Positions 47,639 to 55,487 of a stretch of 64,000 bases of DNA are shown piece by piece. The first letter of the stretch is position 1, and the number at the start of each line of letters is the position of its first letter. Location of the stretch: positions 1 through 64,000 of the forward strand of contig JAPSLC010000017.1 of assembly GCA_031181345.1 (NCBI GenBank), read 5' to 3'. The position numbers were made by a program, and so were the translations under genes. Below the pieces are notes generated by a model. That model saw only the letters and a list, made by a program, of their open reading frames with translations. It was not told the origin of the DNA and searched no databases. Origin of the DNA: Cupriavidus sp. (GTDB taxonomy: Bacteria; Pseudomonadota; Gammaproteobacteria; Burkholderiales; Burkholderiaceae).

Positions 47639-50202
47639 TTCTCGGCGTGCTGCTCGACCTGACCTTGCGGCTGCGTGCCGCGCTGGCGCAAGGACTGAAT
47701 CTTGGCGAGCAGCCGGCGCGCGGCGACTGGCTGGTGCGCCTGTTCTTCCGCCCGGCGCGGCCCGGCAAACGCGACTGGCCGGCCGAGTTCGCGGCCTGGC
47801 TGTCGCGCCGCGGCGCCGAGCGCCTGGGCATCGATCCGCGGCACAGCCTGCCGCGTCGCGTATGGCGATTGTTCGTGCGCCCGCCTCGCCCACGCCGGCG
47901 ACTGGCCGCGCCGACCCGCCGGCGCAGCCTGCCGGAACGGGCGCCGCCGCAATCGGCGCTGCGCCGCTGGCTCGATGATCGGCTCGAGCCGGCCTACCGC
48001 TACGTCGCGCGCAAGCGGCGTCGCTTGGCGGCGCGCCTGCCGCGCGTCGACTGGATGCGCGCCAGCCGCGGCCTGGCGCACGTGGCGGCGCTGGTGCATC
48101 GCGTGCGCGGCCTCGCGCCCACGCTGCTGGTGCTTGCCGCGCTGACCGGGCTGGTGTTGTGCACCACGCCGCTGCCGCTGGGCGGGCAACTGACGGTGTT
48201 CGCGCTGGTCTGGATCGCGGTGATGGTGCTGCGCCAGATCCCCGGGCGCTTCCCCACGCTGACGATGATGGCGCTGTCGCTGCTGATGACGCTGCGCTAT
48301 ATCTGGTGGCGCGCCACCGAGACGCTGGACCTGGCCACGCCGATGGAGGTCACCATCGGCTATCTGCTGTTTGCCGCCGAGGCCTACACCTGGCTGGTGC
48401 TGATCCTCGGCTATGTGCAGACCGCCTGGCCGCTGTCGCGCCGGCCCAAGCCGATGCCGGCCGACCCCGCGCAATGGCCCACCGTCGACGTCTATATTCC
48501 GACCTACAACGAGCCGCTGTCGGTGGTGCAGCCGACCGTCTATGCCGCGCGCAGCCTGGACTGGCCCAGCGGCAAGCTGAACATCTATCTGCTCGACGAC
48601 GGCCGGCGGCCGCAGATGCAGGCCTTCGCCGAGCACGCGGGCGTACACTACCTGACGCGCAGCGACAATCGCCACGCCAAGGCCGGCAACATCAACCATG
48701 CGCTGTCGGTAACGCAGGGCGACTACATCGCGATCTTCGATTGCGACCACATTCCGACCCGCTCCTTCCTGCAGATGACGATGGGCGAGTTCATCGCCGA
48801 TCCGCGCTGCGCGATGGTGCAGACGCCCCACCACTTCTTCTCGCCCGACCCCTTCGAGCGCAACTTCGATACCTTCCGCCGCGTGCCCAACGAGGGCAGC
48901 CTGTTCTACGGGCTGATCCAGGACGGCAACGACCTGTGGAACGCGGCGTTCTTCTGCGGTTCGTGCGCCGTGATCAAGCGCGAGCCGCTGGCCGAGATCG
49001 GCGGCATCGCGGTCGAGACCGTGACCGAGGACGCGCACACCGCGCTCAAGCTGCACCGGCGCGGCTACAACACCGCGTATCTGCGCACCGTGCAGGCGGC
49101 GGGCCTGGCCACGGAAAGCCTGGCCAGCCATATCGGCCAGCGCATCCGTTGGGCGCGCGGCATGGCGCAGATCTTCCGCATCGACAATCCGCTGCTCGGC
49201 AAGGGGCTCAAGCTGTTCCAGCGGCTGTGCTACTCGAACGCGATGCTGCATTTCTTCTACGGCATCCCGCGGCTGATCTTCCTGACGATGCCGCTCGCCT
49301 ACCTGGTGTTCGGCATGCACGTGATCAACACCTCGGCGGCGATGATCGCGGCCTACGTGCTGCCCTATCTGGTGATCGCCAACATCACCAACTCGCGCAT
49401 CCAGGGCAAGTACCGGCATTCGTTCTGGGCCGAGGTCTACGAGTCGGTGCTGGCGTGGTACATCGTGCTGCCGACCACGATGGCGTTCATCAATCCGCGC
49501 CTGGGCAAGTTCAACGTGACGGCCAAGGGCGGCCGGATCGAGGACGACTATCTGGACTGGACGATCTCCAAGCCCTATCTGCTGCTGCTCGCCCTGAACG
49601 TGGCCGGACTCGGCATGGGCGTGGGCCGGCTGCTGATGGGCACCACCACGGAACCCGGCACGGTGGTGATGAACATGGTCTGGGCGACCGTCAACCTGCT
49701 GATGCTCGGCGCGGCCATCGGCGTCGCCAAGGAAGCGCGCCAGGTGCGCGTATCGCACCGGATTCCGATGCGCGTGCCGGCCACGCTGCTGCTGCCGGAC
49801 GGCACCACGCTGGCGTGCAAGACCGAGAACTATTCGCTGGGCGGCCTGGGGCTGCTGCTGCCGATCGACGTGGCGCTGGACGAAGGCGAACGCGTCGGCG
49901 TCTGCCTGTCGCGCGGCGCGCGCGAATACCATTTCGCCGCCACGGTGGCGCGCAACGTCAACCGCCACCTCGGCGTGCGGATGCAGGATTTGAGCCCCGA
50001 AGCCGAGACGCAGCTGATCCAGTGCACCTTCGGACGGGCCGACGCGTGGATCGACTGGCTCGACGACCAGCCGCGCGATGCACCGCTGCGCGGGCTCAAG
50101 GAGGTCATCGAGATGGGTTATCAAGGATTCCTGCGCCTGTACGACGCCGCGCTGGACATGCTCGAAGCCGTGCTGGCACGCCGGCGGACGCGCCAGTCCT
50201 GA
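47635..50202 (+). CDS. bcsA: Cellulose synthase catalytic subunit with PilZ domain
   Basis: This 855-residue inner-membrane GT2 enzyme polymerises UDP-glucose into cellulose. Catalytic motifs are YIPTYNEP, LLDDGRRP, DCDH at 369-372, TED at 464-466 (general base) and QRIRW at 502-506. The C-terminal PilZ domain binds c-di-GMP via RVSHR (705-709, RxxxR) and NYSLGG (732 on). An Arg-rich N-terminal extension of about 150 residues precedes the first membrane helix. All catalytic residues are intact, so activity is expected. Confidence 0.96.
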   Translation: MILGVLLDLTLRLRAALAQGLNLGEQPARGDWLVRLFFRPARPGKRDWPAEFAAWLSRRGAERLGIDPRHSLPRRVWRLFVRPPRPRRRLAAPTRRRSLPERAPPQSALRRWLDDRLEPAYRYVARKRRRLAARLPRVDWMRASRGLAHVAALVHRVRGLAPTLLVLAALTGLVLCTTPLPLGGQLTVFALVWIAVMVLRQIPGRFPTLTMMALSLLMTLRYIWWRATETLDLATPMEVTIGYLLFAAEAYTWLVLILGYVQTAWPLSRRPKPMPADPAQWPTVDVYIPTYNEPLSVVQPTVYAARSLDWPSGKLNIYLLDDGRRPQMQAFAEHAGVHYLTRSDNRHAKAGNINHALSVTQGDYIAIFDCDHIPTRSFLQMTMGEFIADPRCAMVQTPHHFFSPDPFERNFDTFRRVPNEGSLFYGLIQDGNDLWNAAFFCGSCAVIKREPLAEIGGIAVETVTEDAHTALKLHRRGYNTAYLRTVQAAGLATESLASHIGQRIRWARGMAQIFRIDNPLLGKGLKLFQRLCYSNAMLHFFYGIPRLIFLTMPLAYLVFGMHVINTSAAMIAAYVLPYLVIANITNSRIQGKYRHSFWAEVYESVLAWYIVLPTTMAFINPRLGKFNVTAKGGRIEDDYLDWTISKPYLLLLALNVAGLGMGVGRLLMGTTTEPGTVVMNMVWATVNLLMLGAAIGVAKEARQVRVSHRIPMRVPATLLLPDGTTLACKTENYSLGGLGLLLPIDVALDEGERVGVCLSRGAREYHFAATVARNVNRHLGVRMQDLSPEAETQLIQCTFGRADAWIDWLDDQPRDAPLRGLKEVIEMGYQGFLRLYDAALDMLEAVLARRRTRQS

Positions 50203-50259
50203 GCGCCCTGCACTCTCATCCGACCGCAATCCCGAACCGCCATCCCGAACCGCCACCCT

Positions 50260-51876
50260 ATGGGACTCTGGAATCTCTACTTCGCCGCCAAGCTGTACCT
50301 GTTCGCGATCGGACAGGTGCAGCCGCGCTGGCTGCTCAACCTGCTGTTCGCGCTGTGGCTGGTGCTGCCGCTGGAACATCGCGGCCTGCGCGTGCTGCGT
50401 CAGGTGCTGGCCGTGGTCGTGGGCGCGGCGCTGCTGTACCACGAATCGAACCTGCCGCCGTTCGCGCGCGTGGTCTCGCAGTTCTCGAACCTGAGCGCGT
50501 TCACACCGGCCTATCTGCTCGAGCTGCTGCAGCGCTTCGTCAGTCCCGATCTGGTGCTGGGCGGGATCGTCGTCACGCTGGCCTACCTGGTGATCAATCG
50601 GTGGGTCCGCGTCACCACCTTCGTGCTGCTCGCGCTGATCGTGGTGCCGCTGTGGCGAGGCGCCGGCACGGCCTCGACCGGTACGGCGGCGACGGGCGCC
50701 GCTGCCACCCGCGTTGCGCAGCGCCCGGCCCCGACCATGCGGATCGACAGCCCGGCCGAAGTGGGTGACAACGAAGCACAGCTGAACGCCTTCCGCGCGC
50801 AGGAGGCGACGCGCCAGGTCGCGTTCACGCCGTTGAGCGCCTCGCCCGACAGCCAGTTCGACATCATCGTGCTGCATGTCTGCTCGCTGTCCTGGGACGA
50901 CCTCGATGTCGCCAAGGCGCGCAATCACCCGCTGCTGTCGCGCTTCGACTATCTGTTCACCGAATTCAGCTCGGCGGCCAGCTACAGCGGCCCGGCCGCG
51001 ATCCGGCTGCTGCGCGCGACCTGCGGCCAGCAGCCGCACCAGGCGCTGTACTCGCCGGCGCAGGGGCAGTGCCATCTGTTCGAGGCGCTGGCGCAGGCCG
51101 GTTTCGATACGCGCGTGCTGATGAACCACGATGGCCGCTTCGACAATTTCCGCGGCTTCGTCGACAAGGAGATCGGCGTTCCGAACGTCACCCATGTGCC
51201 GGTCGACGGCGTGCCGCCGGCGATGCGCGCCTTCGACAATTCGCCGATCCTTGGCGACTACGCGGTGCTGGAGAAGTGGTACAAGTCGCGGCTGGCGCAG
51301 AACAGCGGACCGCTCGCGCTGTACTACAACACGGTCACGCTGCACGACGGCAACCGGCTGCCGGACTCCAAGCTGACCAGCATCGAGTCGTATCCGCTGC
51401 GGCTGACGCGGCTGCTGGACGATATCGACAAGCTGATCGCGCTGATCGCGCAGTCAGGCCGCAAGGCGGTAGTGGTGTTCGTGCCCGAGCACGGCGCGGC
51501 CCTGCGTGGCGATGCCAACCAGATCGCCGGCATGCGCGAGATTCCGACGCCGCGGATCGTGCATGTGCCGGTGGGGGTCAAGCTGATCGGGTTGCAGGGC
51601 GGCAATGCGGGCGATGCGGGCGGCAATACGGGCGGCAATGGCACCAACGGCCCGATGACGATCCACGCCCCGAGCAGCTATCTCGCGCTGTCGCAGCTGT
51701 TGTCGAACCTGGTCGCCGACAGCCCGTTCCGGCAAGGCGCGCCCGCCCCGTCGCAGTACGCGGCGGACCTGCCGCAAACGCGCATGGTCGGCGAGAACGA
51801 GGCCACCGTGATGATGAAGCGCGGGACCGGCTACGTGGTGCGCACGCCGGACGGCGTATGGGTGGATGGCAAATGA
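50260..51876 (+). CDS. bcsG: Cellulose phosphoethanolamine transferase BcsG
   Basis: This 538-residue inner-membrane enzyme has five predicted N-terminal helices and a periplasmic alkaline-phosphatase-fold domain that transfers phosphoethanolamine to cellulose. Zinc and catalytic residues are visible: Cys208 (LHVCSLSWDDL), the nucleophile Ser243 (ASYSGPAAIR), the disulfide pair around ATCGQ...GQC and the PEHGAA segment (Glu410, His411). A Gly/Asn-rich stretch GGNAGDAGGNTGGNG (about 447-461) looks like a loop expansion. The product is expected to be modified cellulose as in E. coli. Confidence 0.93.
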   Translation: MGLWNLYFAAKLYLFAIGQVQPRWLLNLLFALWLVLPLEHRGLRVLRQVLAVVVGAALLYHESNLPPFARVVSQFSNLSAFTPAYLLELLQRFVSPDLVLGGIVVTLAYLVINRWVRVTTFVLLALIVVPLWRGAGTASTGTAATGAAATRVAQRPAPTMRIDSPAEVGDNEAQLNAFRAQEATRQVAFTPLSASPDSQFDIIVLHVCSLSWDDLDVAKARNHPLLSRFDYLFTEFSSAASYSGPAAIRLLRATCGQQPHQALYSPAQGQCHLFEALAQAGFDTRVLMNHDGRFDNFRGFVDKEIGVPNVTHVPVDGVPPAMRAFDNSPILGDYAVLEKWYKSRLAQNSGPLALYYNTVTLHDGNRLPDSKLTSIESYPLRLTRLLDDIDKLIALIAQSGRKAVVVFVPEHGAALRGDANQIAGMREIPTPRIVHVPVGVKLIGLQGGNAGDAGGNTGGNGTNGPMTIHAPSSYLALSQLLSNLVADSPFRQGAPAPSQYAADLPQTRMVGENEATVMMKRGTGYVVRTPDGVWVDGK

Positions 51877-52175
51877 GCGAGTCGAGCGAGATGAGCGAGA
51901 TGAGCGAGCGCCAGCGCCAGCGCGCCCAACTGCGGCGCGGCATGCGGCCGCGGCACGCGCCGCGGCCCAATAACGATATCGAGGCGCTGGCGATGAAGGT
52001 GCCGGGTTTCACGGCGCATCGCTACGTCGACGAGCAGGAAACCCAGGCGGCCCGCGCCGCCGCAACGCGCTGGCCGCGGCTGGCGGGATGGCTGGGTCAT
52101 GGAGATGACGGCGAGCCGGAGAGCCACGCCGTCGCCGAGACCCCAGCGCCGGCGCTCAGGCCGACGCCGCGTTGA
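51873..52175 (+). CDS. bcsR: BcsR-like small cellulose regulator
   Basis: This 100-residue protein overlaps bcsG by four bases. Residues about 33-75 resemble BcsR of E. coli: NNDIEALAMKVPGF corresponds to the conserved QNDI...A segment and RAAATRWPRLAGWL to the ALKRWPLLAEFA end. The N-terminus has a repeated SEMSEMSE encoded by tandem GAGATGAGC-type repeats, and the tail is Ala/Pro-rich. In E. coli BcsR stabilises BcsQ and the gene lies first; here it is last. Its 3' end overlaps the convergent TetR gene by 20 bases. Confidence 0.75.
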   Translation: MSESSEMSEMSERQRQRAQLRRGMRPRHAPRPNNDIEALAMKVPGFTAHRYVDEQETQAARAAATRWPRLAGWLGHGDDGEPESHAVAETPAPALRPTPR

Positions 52176-52890
52176 GCGCCTGCGGCTCGGTGTTCGGCTC
52201 GTTCATTGCGTTGGTCGCAGCCGAGGTCGAAGCCGAAGTGGAAACCGACGACAACCGTACCGGCGCATCGGCCCCCGCTACAGCTGCCAGCAGCAGATTG
52301 GCCGCCGGCTCGAGCCGCTCTTGCTGATTGAACAGCCGCACGGACACCAGGCTGTTTTGCAGGGCGGCAAACAATACCTGCGCCAGCGCCGCCGAGCCGA
52401 TCGTCGGCTGCGCATCGCCGCCGTTCTGTTCGCGTGCGCGCTCCAGCAGCGCCATCAGCCAGCTTTCGTGGATCCGATGGAATTCCTGCAACGCCTGGTG
52501 CACCGCCGGCGGCAGGCACAAGGCCTCGGTCGACAGCATGCCGGCCAGGCATACCTGCTGCCCGCCGCATTCCCGCCGCCACGAGGCCAGATAGCGTTCC
52601 GCCTGCTGCAGCGGCGGCAGCGCCGGATCGATGCCATCCAGATAGCGCGCTACGCGCTCGCTGTAGGCGTTCACCGCTTCCAGCGCCAGGTCTTCCTTGG
52701 TCGGGAAGTAGTAATGGATGCTCGACGTCTTGACGCCGACGCGCTCGGCCAGATCGCGATAGCTGAAGCCGTTGAAGCCCCGCTTGCGGATCAGGTCGAG
52801 CGTATGTTCGAGCAGCCGATCTCGCACCGTGGAGCTCGCGCCGGCGGGATGGCCCCGGCCGGCGGAGCGGGAAGTCGAAGCGTCTTTCAT
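52156..52890 (-). CDS. TetR-family transcriptional regulator
   Basis: This 244-residue TetR repressor has its N-terminal helix-turn-helix at GFNGFSYRDLAERVGVKTSSIHYYFPTKED (given here in pieces: GFSYRDLAERVGV then KTSSIHYYFPTK), about residues 38-67. The C-terminal part is the ligand domain; the last 30 residues are low-complexity (SVSTSASTSAAT). The ATG at 52890 is preferred; an upstream ATG at 52941 would add 17 residues. It lies 47 bases downstream of the repeat-protein gene on the same strand. Two operator-like palindromes lie in that gene's upstream region, so an autoregulated two-gene operon is likely. Confidence 0.88.
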   Translation of the reverse strand: MKDASTSRSAGRGHPAGASSTVRDRLLEHTLDLIRKRGFNGFSYRDLAERVGVKTSSIHYYFPTKEDLALEAVNAYSERVARYLDGIDPALPPLQQAERYLASWRRECGGQQVCLAGMLSTEALCLPPAVHQALQEFHRIHESWLMALLERAREQNGGDAQPTIGSAALAQVLFAALQNSLVSVRLFNQQERLEPAANLLLAAVAGADAPVRLSSVSTSASTSAATNAMNEPNTEPQALNAASA

Positions 52891-52937
52891 GACATGCCCT
52901 CCCCCGCTACCACGAGCGGCCGTTGCGGTATTGCCCT

Positions 52938-53585
52938 TCAAACGTTGGCACCTTCGGTGAAGACGTCGAACTTGCCCTGACGCGCGCCTTCGGTGAAGAC
53001 GTCGAAGCGACCCTGGCGAGCGCCGTCGGTGTAGGTGTCGAACTTGCGCGACGGCTCGGCCGACACGCCGGTGCGATCCAGCCCGGCGACGATGCGCGCA
53101 CCGTCGGTGTACGGGTCGAACTTGCCGCTGCGAGCGCCGTCGGTGAACTGATCCACGCTGCGGGCGGGGCTGGCCGACACGCCGGTGCGGTCCAGGCCGG
53201 CGAGGACGCGTGCGCCGTCGGTGTACGGGTCGAACTTGCCGCTGCGGGCGCCATCGGTGAATTGGTCCACGCTGCGCGCCGGGCTGGCCGACACGCCGGT
53301 GCGATCCATGCCGGCGACGATACGCGCGCCGTCGGTGTAGGGATCTGCCTTGCCGCTGCGGGCGCCATCGACGAAGGTGTTGCGATCGCCGCTGCGGGCG
53401 CCGTCAACGAAGGTATTGCGATTGCCGCTGCGCGCACCGTCGACATAGGTGCTGCGCTCGCCGGCGCGGAATTCATAGCCGTACTTGTCGGCGGGAACGG
53501 TGGCAGCCTGCGCGGTGCCGGCGACGAAGGCGGCGGCAAGGGTGGCGGCGGTCAACAGGGTCTTGGCAACGGTGCGGTTGGTCAT
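52938..53585 (-). CDS. Exported (T/V)DGAR-repeat protein of unknown function
   Basis: This 215-residue protein has a Sec signal peptide (cleavage after AQA near residue 27). Its mature part consists almost wholly of repeats: DGAR, EGAR or EGAN begins at residues 49, 61, 73, 85, 111, 123, 149, 161, 187, 199 and 211. Spacings are 12 or 26, giving a 38-residue super-repeat with AGLDRTGVSASPARS between some units. Each unit reads like (F/Y)(T/V)DGARSGKFDPY. It is rich in Asp, Arg and Gly and has no cysteine. A strong AAGGAG precedes the ATG at 53585. No domain was recognised. Periplasmic location is inferred. Confidence 0.85.
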   Translation of the reverse strand: MTNRTVAKTLLTAATLAAAFVAGTAQAATVPADKYGYEFRAGERSTYVDGARSGNRNTFVDGARSGDRNTFVDGARSGKADPYTDGARIVAGMDRTGVSASPARSVDQFTDGARSGKFDPYTDGARVLAGLDRTGVSASPARSVDQFTDGARSGKFDPYTDGARIVAGLDRTGVSAEPSRKFDTYTDGARQGRFDVFTEGARQGKFDVFTEGANV

Positions 53586-53664
53586 GATCAGCTCCTTTCA
53601 GGGACCCGCGGCTGGCGGATCGAATCGGTCAATGAGGAATCCGGCTGTCGAATCTACGAATCGA

Positions 53665-53678
53665 ATCTACTAGTAGAT
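53665..53678. promoter_or_regulatory. Operator-like palindrome 1 (ATCTACTAGTAGAT)
   Basis: This is a perfect 14-bp palindrome 80 bases upstream of the repeat-protein start. It shares the half-site ATCTAC with palindrome 2. A further ATCTAC-like half-site (AATCTACGAAT) lies just before it at 53651-53661. Likely a binding site for the neighbouring TetR protein. Confidence 0.6.
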
Positions 53679-53693
53679 AGATAACCTGACTCG

Positions 53694-53717
53694 AAAAAAA
53701 CCCGGATTCCCGGGGTT
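53694..53717 (-). terminator. Terminator-like hairpin in the leader of the repeat-protein operon
   Basis: On the minus strand AACCCCGG pairs with CCGGGTT (one bulged C, four-base loop), followed by an unbroken run of seven T, two of which are in the stem. It lies downstream of the promoter at 53780-53808 and upstream of the repeat-protein gene, so transcripts must pass it. This suggests attenuation or a short leader RNA. Confidence 0.6.
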
Positions 53718-53779
53718 GTTGCGTGGACTCTGGTGCCGCTTCACTTCTTCTTCGGTGCGGCGCCGCGTCCATGAGTCCC

Positions 53780-53808
53780 ACTTTATCTACTACTAGGTAG
53801 ATAGTCAA
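53780..53808 (-). promoter_or_regulatory. Sigma70-type promoter with embedded operator (palindrome 2)
   Basis: Reading the minus strand, TTGACT (53808-53803) and TAAAGT (53785-53780) are separated by exactly 17 bases. The 17-base spacer and its edges contain the palindrome TATCTAC/GTAGATA (53784-53803). A repressor there would block RNA polymerase directly. The downstream gene is the DGAR-repeat protein, followed by the TetR gene. Confidence 0.7.
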
Positions 53809-53955
53809 GGAGTTTTTTCGGGCGCTTCTCTTAAGGGCGCCGGCGACCATAATGCTTCGATACCGGCCGCCCTGTCCTAGTGCGCCGGCAAAGGCACTCC
53901 GACGCCCGATCGGACCTCGGATTGCCCCCTATCGAATCCTTACTGAGGAGACCCC

Positions 53956-54357
53956 ATGCAGATCCAACGCGGCCGCCTGATCGACCATCTCCACCTGAAA
54001 GTCCGCGACCTTGACGCGTCGCGCCGCTTCTACGGCGCGGTACTCGGCGTGCTGGGCATCGACATCACCGACGGCGAGGGCTACTTCTACGCTGACGAAC
54101 TGTGGGTCGACGAAGGCACGCCCGGCCAGATCACCCACGCCCACTTCGCCTTCCAGGCCAAGGACCGCGAGACGGTCGACGCCTTCTACAAGGCCGGCCT
54201 GGCAGCCGACGGCCGCGACAACGGCGGCCCGGGCGAACGTGACTATCACCCGGGGTACTACGCGGCGTTTCTGCTGGATCCGGACGGGAACAACGTCGAG
54301 GCGGTCTACCACGGGCCGCACCAGCGGTCGGCGGAGGCGGTGGTGGTCAGTTGGTGA
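53956..54357 (+). CDS. VOC/glyoxalase-family metalloprotein
   Basis: This 133-residue vicinal-oxygen-chelate protein has the paired beta-alpha-beta-beta-beta modules of the family: IDHLHLKVRDLDASRRFYGAVL at the N-terminus and YHPGYYAAFLLDPDGNNVEAVYH at the C-terminus. The His and Glu typical of metal ligands are visible in DHLHLKV and NNVEAVY. Substrate is unknown; relatives include glyoxalase I, dioxygenases and resistance proteins. A good GAGGAG ribosome-binding site precedes the ATG at 53956. Confidence 0.87.
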   Translation: MQIQRGRLIDHLHLKVRDLDASRRFYGAVLGVLGIDITDGEGYFYADELWVDEGTPGQITHAHFAFQAKDRETVDAFYKAGLAADGRDNGGPGERDYHPGYYAAFLLDPDGNNVEAVYHGPHQRSAEAVVVSW

Positions 54358-54532
54358 GCTTGCCCGGAACGTGCGTGAGCATCACGTATATACGTAAAGT
54401 TCCGCTTTTCGGAAGCATGATTGAGCAAGACGGCCGCTAGAGTGCTTAAATAGGCCCCACTGTGGCGCGCGCGTGTTTATTACGGCGCGCCACTTTCTTT
54501 CCGAACCCGCCTACTGTATATACACTCTCATC

Positions 54533-54816
54533 ATGAGCATAGTCCTCACCCCTCGGATCATTGAGAAGCTGCAGCCAAGCACAATGTTTCCGAAGCGGAG
54601 GTGCGAGAGGCGTTCTCCAACATTTGCGGCCAGCTCCTGATCGACACCAGGGAAGAACATGCCACAGACCCGCCAACGCTGTGGTTCGTTGCCGAGACCA
54701 ACGCGGGCCGCTTGCTCAAGGTGATCTTCATCCACAAGGAAGGAAACAACGTCGTCAAATCAGCGTACGACGCCTCCGAGAAGATCCAGGCGATCTACAA
54801 CAAGTTCGGAAAGTAA
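54533..54816 (+). pseudogene. Toxin-like gene of a toxin-antitoxin pair, apparent single-base frameshift
   Basis: The main frame, open from 54565 to 54816, encodes AKHNVSEAEVREAFSNICG, then ADPPTLWFVAETNAGRLLKVIF and YDASEKIQAIYNKFGK. This matches a family of about 95 residues often labelled ADP-ribosyl-(dinitrogen reductase) hydrolase and usually paired with a small DNA-binding antitoxin. The expected N-terminus, MSIVLTPRIIEKL, is present from the ATG at 54533 but in another frame; the switch lies near 54572-54576. Either one base is missing (dead toxin) or translation begins at the GTG at 54601, giving 71 residues. The intact partner follows after 16 bases. Confidence 0.6.
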
Positions 54817-54832
54817 CTGACCAGGAGAGGGT

Positions 54833-55180
54833 ATGACTCAAGCCGCCAAGATTCCGGGTACCGAAGAGGCATGGGATAACGGTACGCTGGGCGAAGACGA
54901 ACACTACGTCGCCGTTGCGCCGAAGGACCTGCAGGATTCGGTGAATCAGTCCCTGGGAATGCAGGCGATCTCGATTCGCCTGCCCAAGGACCTGCTGGAG
55001 CAATACAAGGCGATTGCGCAATATCACAAGATGGGCTACCAGCCGCTGATGCGCGAAGCGCTTACCCGTTTCGCCACCTCGGAGATGAAACGGATCGTCT
55101 TCGAGGTCAGCAACGAGCGCGATCAGGCGCGAGAGGAACAACGTGAGCCTGCGCCCAAGCCCCGCCGGAAAGCGGCGTAA
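54833..55180 (+). CDS. Antitoxin-like ribbon-helix-helix protein
   Basis: This 115-residue protein carries AISIRLPKDLLEQYKAIAQ followed by GYQPLMREALTRFA, the strand-helix-helix of CopG/BrnA-like antitoxins (about 42-80). The N-terminal 40 residues are acidic, the C-terminal 35 charged and Lys/Arg/Pro-rich. GGAGAGGGT precedes the ATG at 54833. It probably neutralises the product of the preceding gene and represses their shared promoter. Persistence of the antitoxin next to a frameshifted toxin is a common decay state. Confidence 0.78.
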   Translation: MTQAAKIPGTEEAWDNGTLGEDEHYVAVAPKDLQDSVNQSLGMQAISIRLPKDLLEQYKAIAQYHKMGYQPLMREALTRFATSEMKRIVFEVSNERDQAREEQREPAPKPRRKAA

Positions 55181-55273
55181 CAGCGCTTGCTTGCTACCAC
55201 GTCTCTCCCGCCCCCTGCTCACATCACGAAACTGTGGCTTCTGCAGGGGAGTCTGATATAATCGCGGGCTTCC

Positions 55274-55364
55274 GGAGAGATGGATGAGTGGTTTAAGTCG
55301 CACGCCTGGAAAGCGTGTATGGGTTAATAGCCCATCGGGGGTTCGAATCCCCCTCTCTCCGCCA
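55274..55364 (+). tRNA. tRNA-Ser (anticodon GGA)
   Basis: Acceptor GGAGAGA pairs with TCTCTCC. The anticodon stem CACGC/GCGTG encloses CTGGAAA, giving anticodon GGA. A long variable arm (TATGGGTTAATAGCCCATC) marks a class II tRNA, and the T arm GGGGG-TTCGAAT-CCCCC is intact with an encoded CCA. It reads UCC and UCU serine codons. The 3' side borders an accessory region, as expected for a tRNA used as an integration site. Confidence 0.97.
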
Positions 55365-55487
55365 GATTTTTCTTAGTCTGTAAGCCATTGATTTAAAAGG
55401 CTTTCCTGTGGAAACGAGTGTTCGCTTACCACACGGTCTTACCACACATCGTCACCACACAGGCGCTTTAGCCGTTGGAGATGAAGT

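Larger units (their letters stand above)
53586..53955. other. Regulatory gap between the repeat-protein gene and the VOC gene
   Basis: These 370 bases contain, in minus-strand order, a sigma70-type promoter with an operator-like palindrome in its spacer (53780-53808), a terminator-like hairpin (53694-53717) and a second palindrome (53665-53678). All are listed separately. The remaining 140 bases next to the VOC gene hold its leader, with GAGGAG nine bases before its ATG. Confidence 0.7.

Noticed and set aside
53629..53850. 73-codon minus-strand frame across the TetR-type control region
   Set aside because: As a full-length gene it is unlikely because it spans a promoter, two palindromes and a terminator; only the shorter 47-codon leaderless part is mentioned as a possibility.
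54513..54530. LexA-like box CTGTATATACAC upstream of the toxin gene
   Set aside because: The CTG half is present but the matching CAG half is missing at the required distance.
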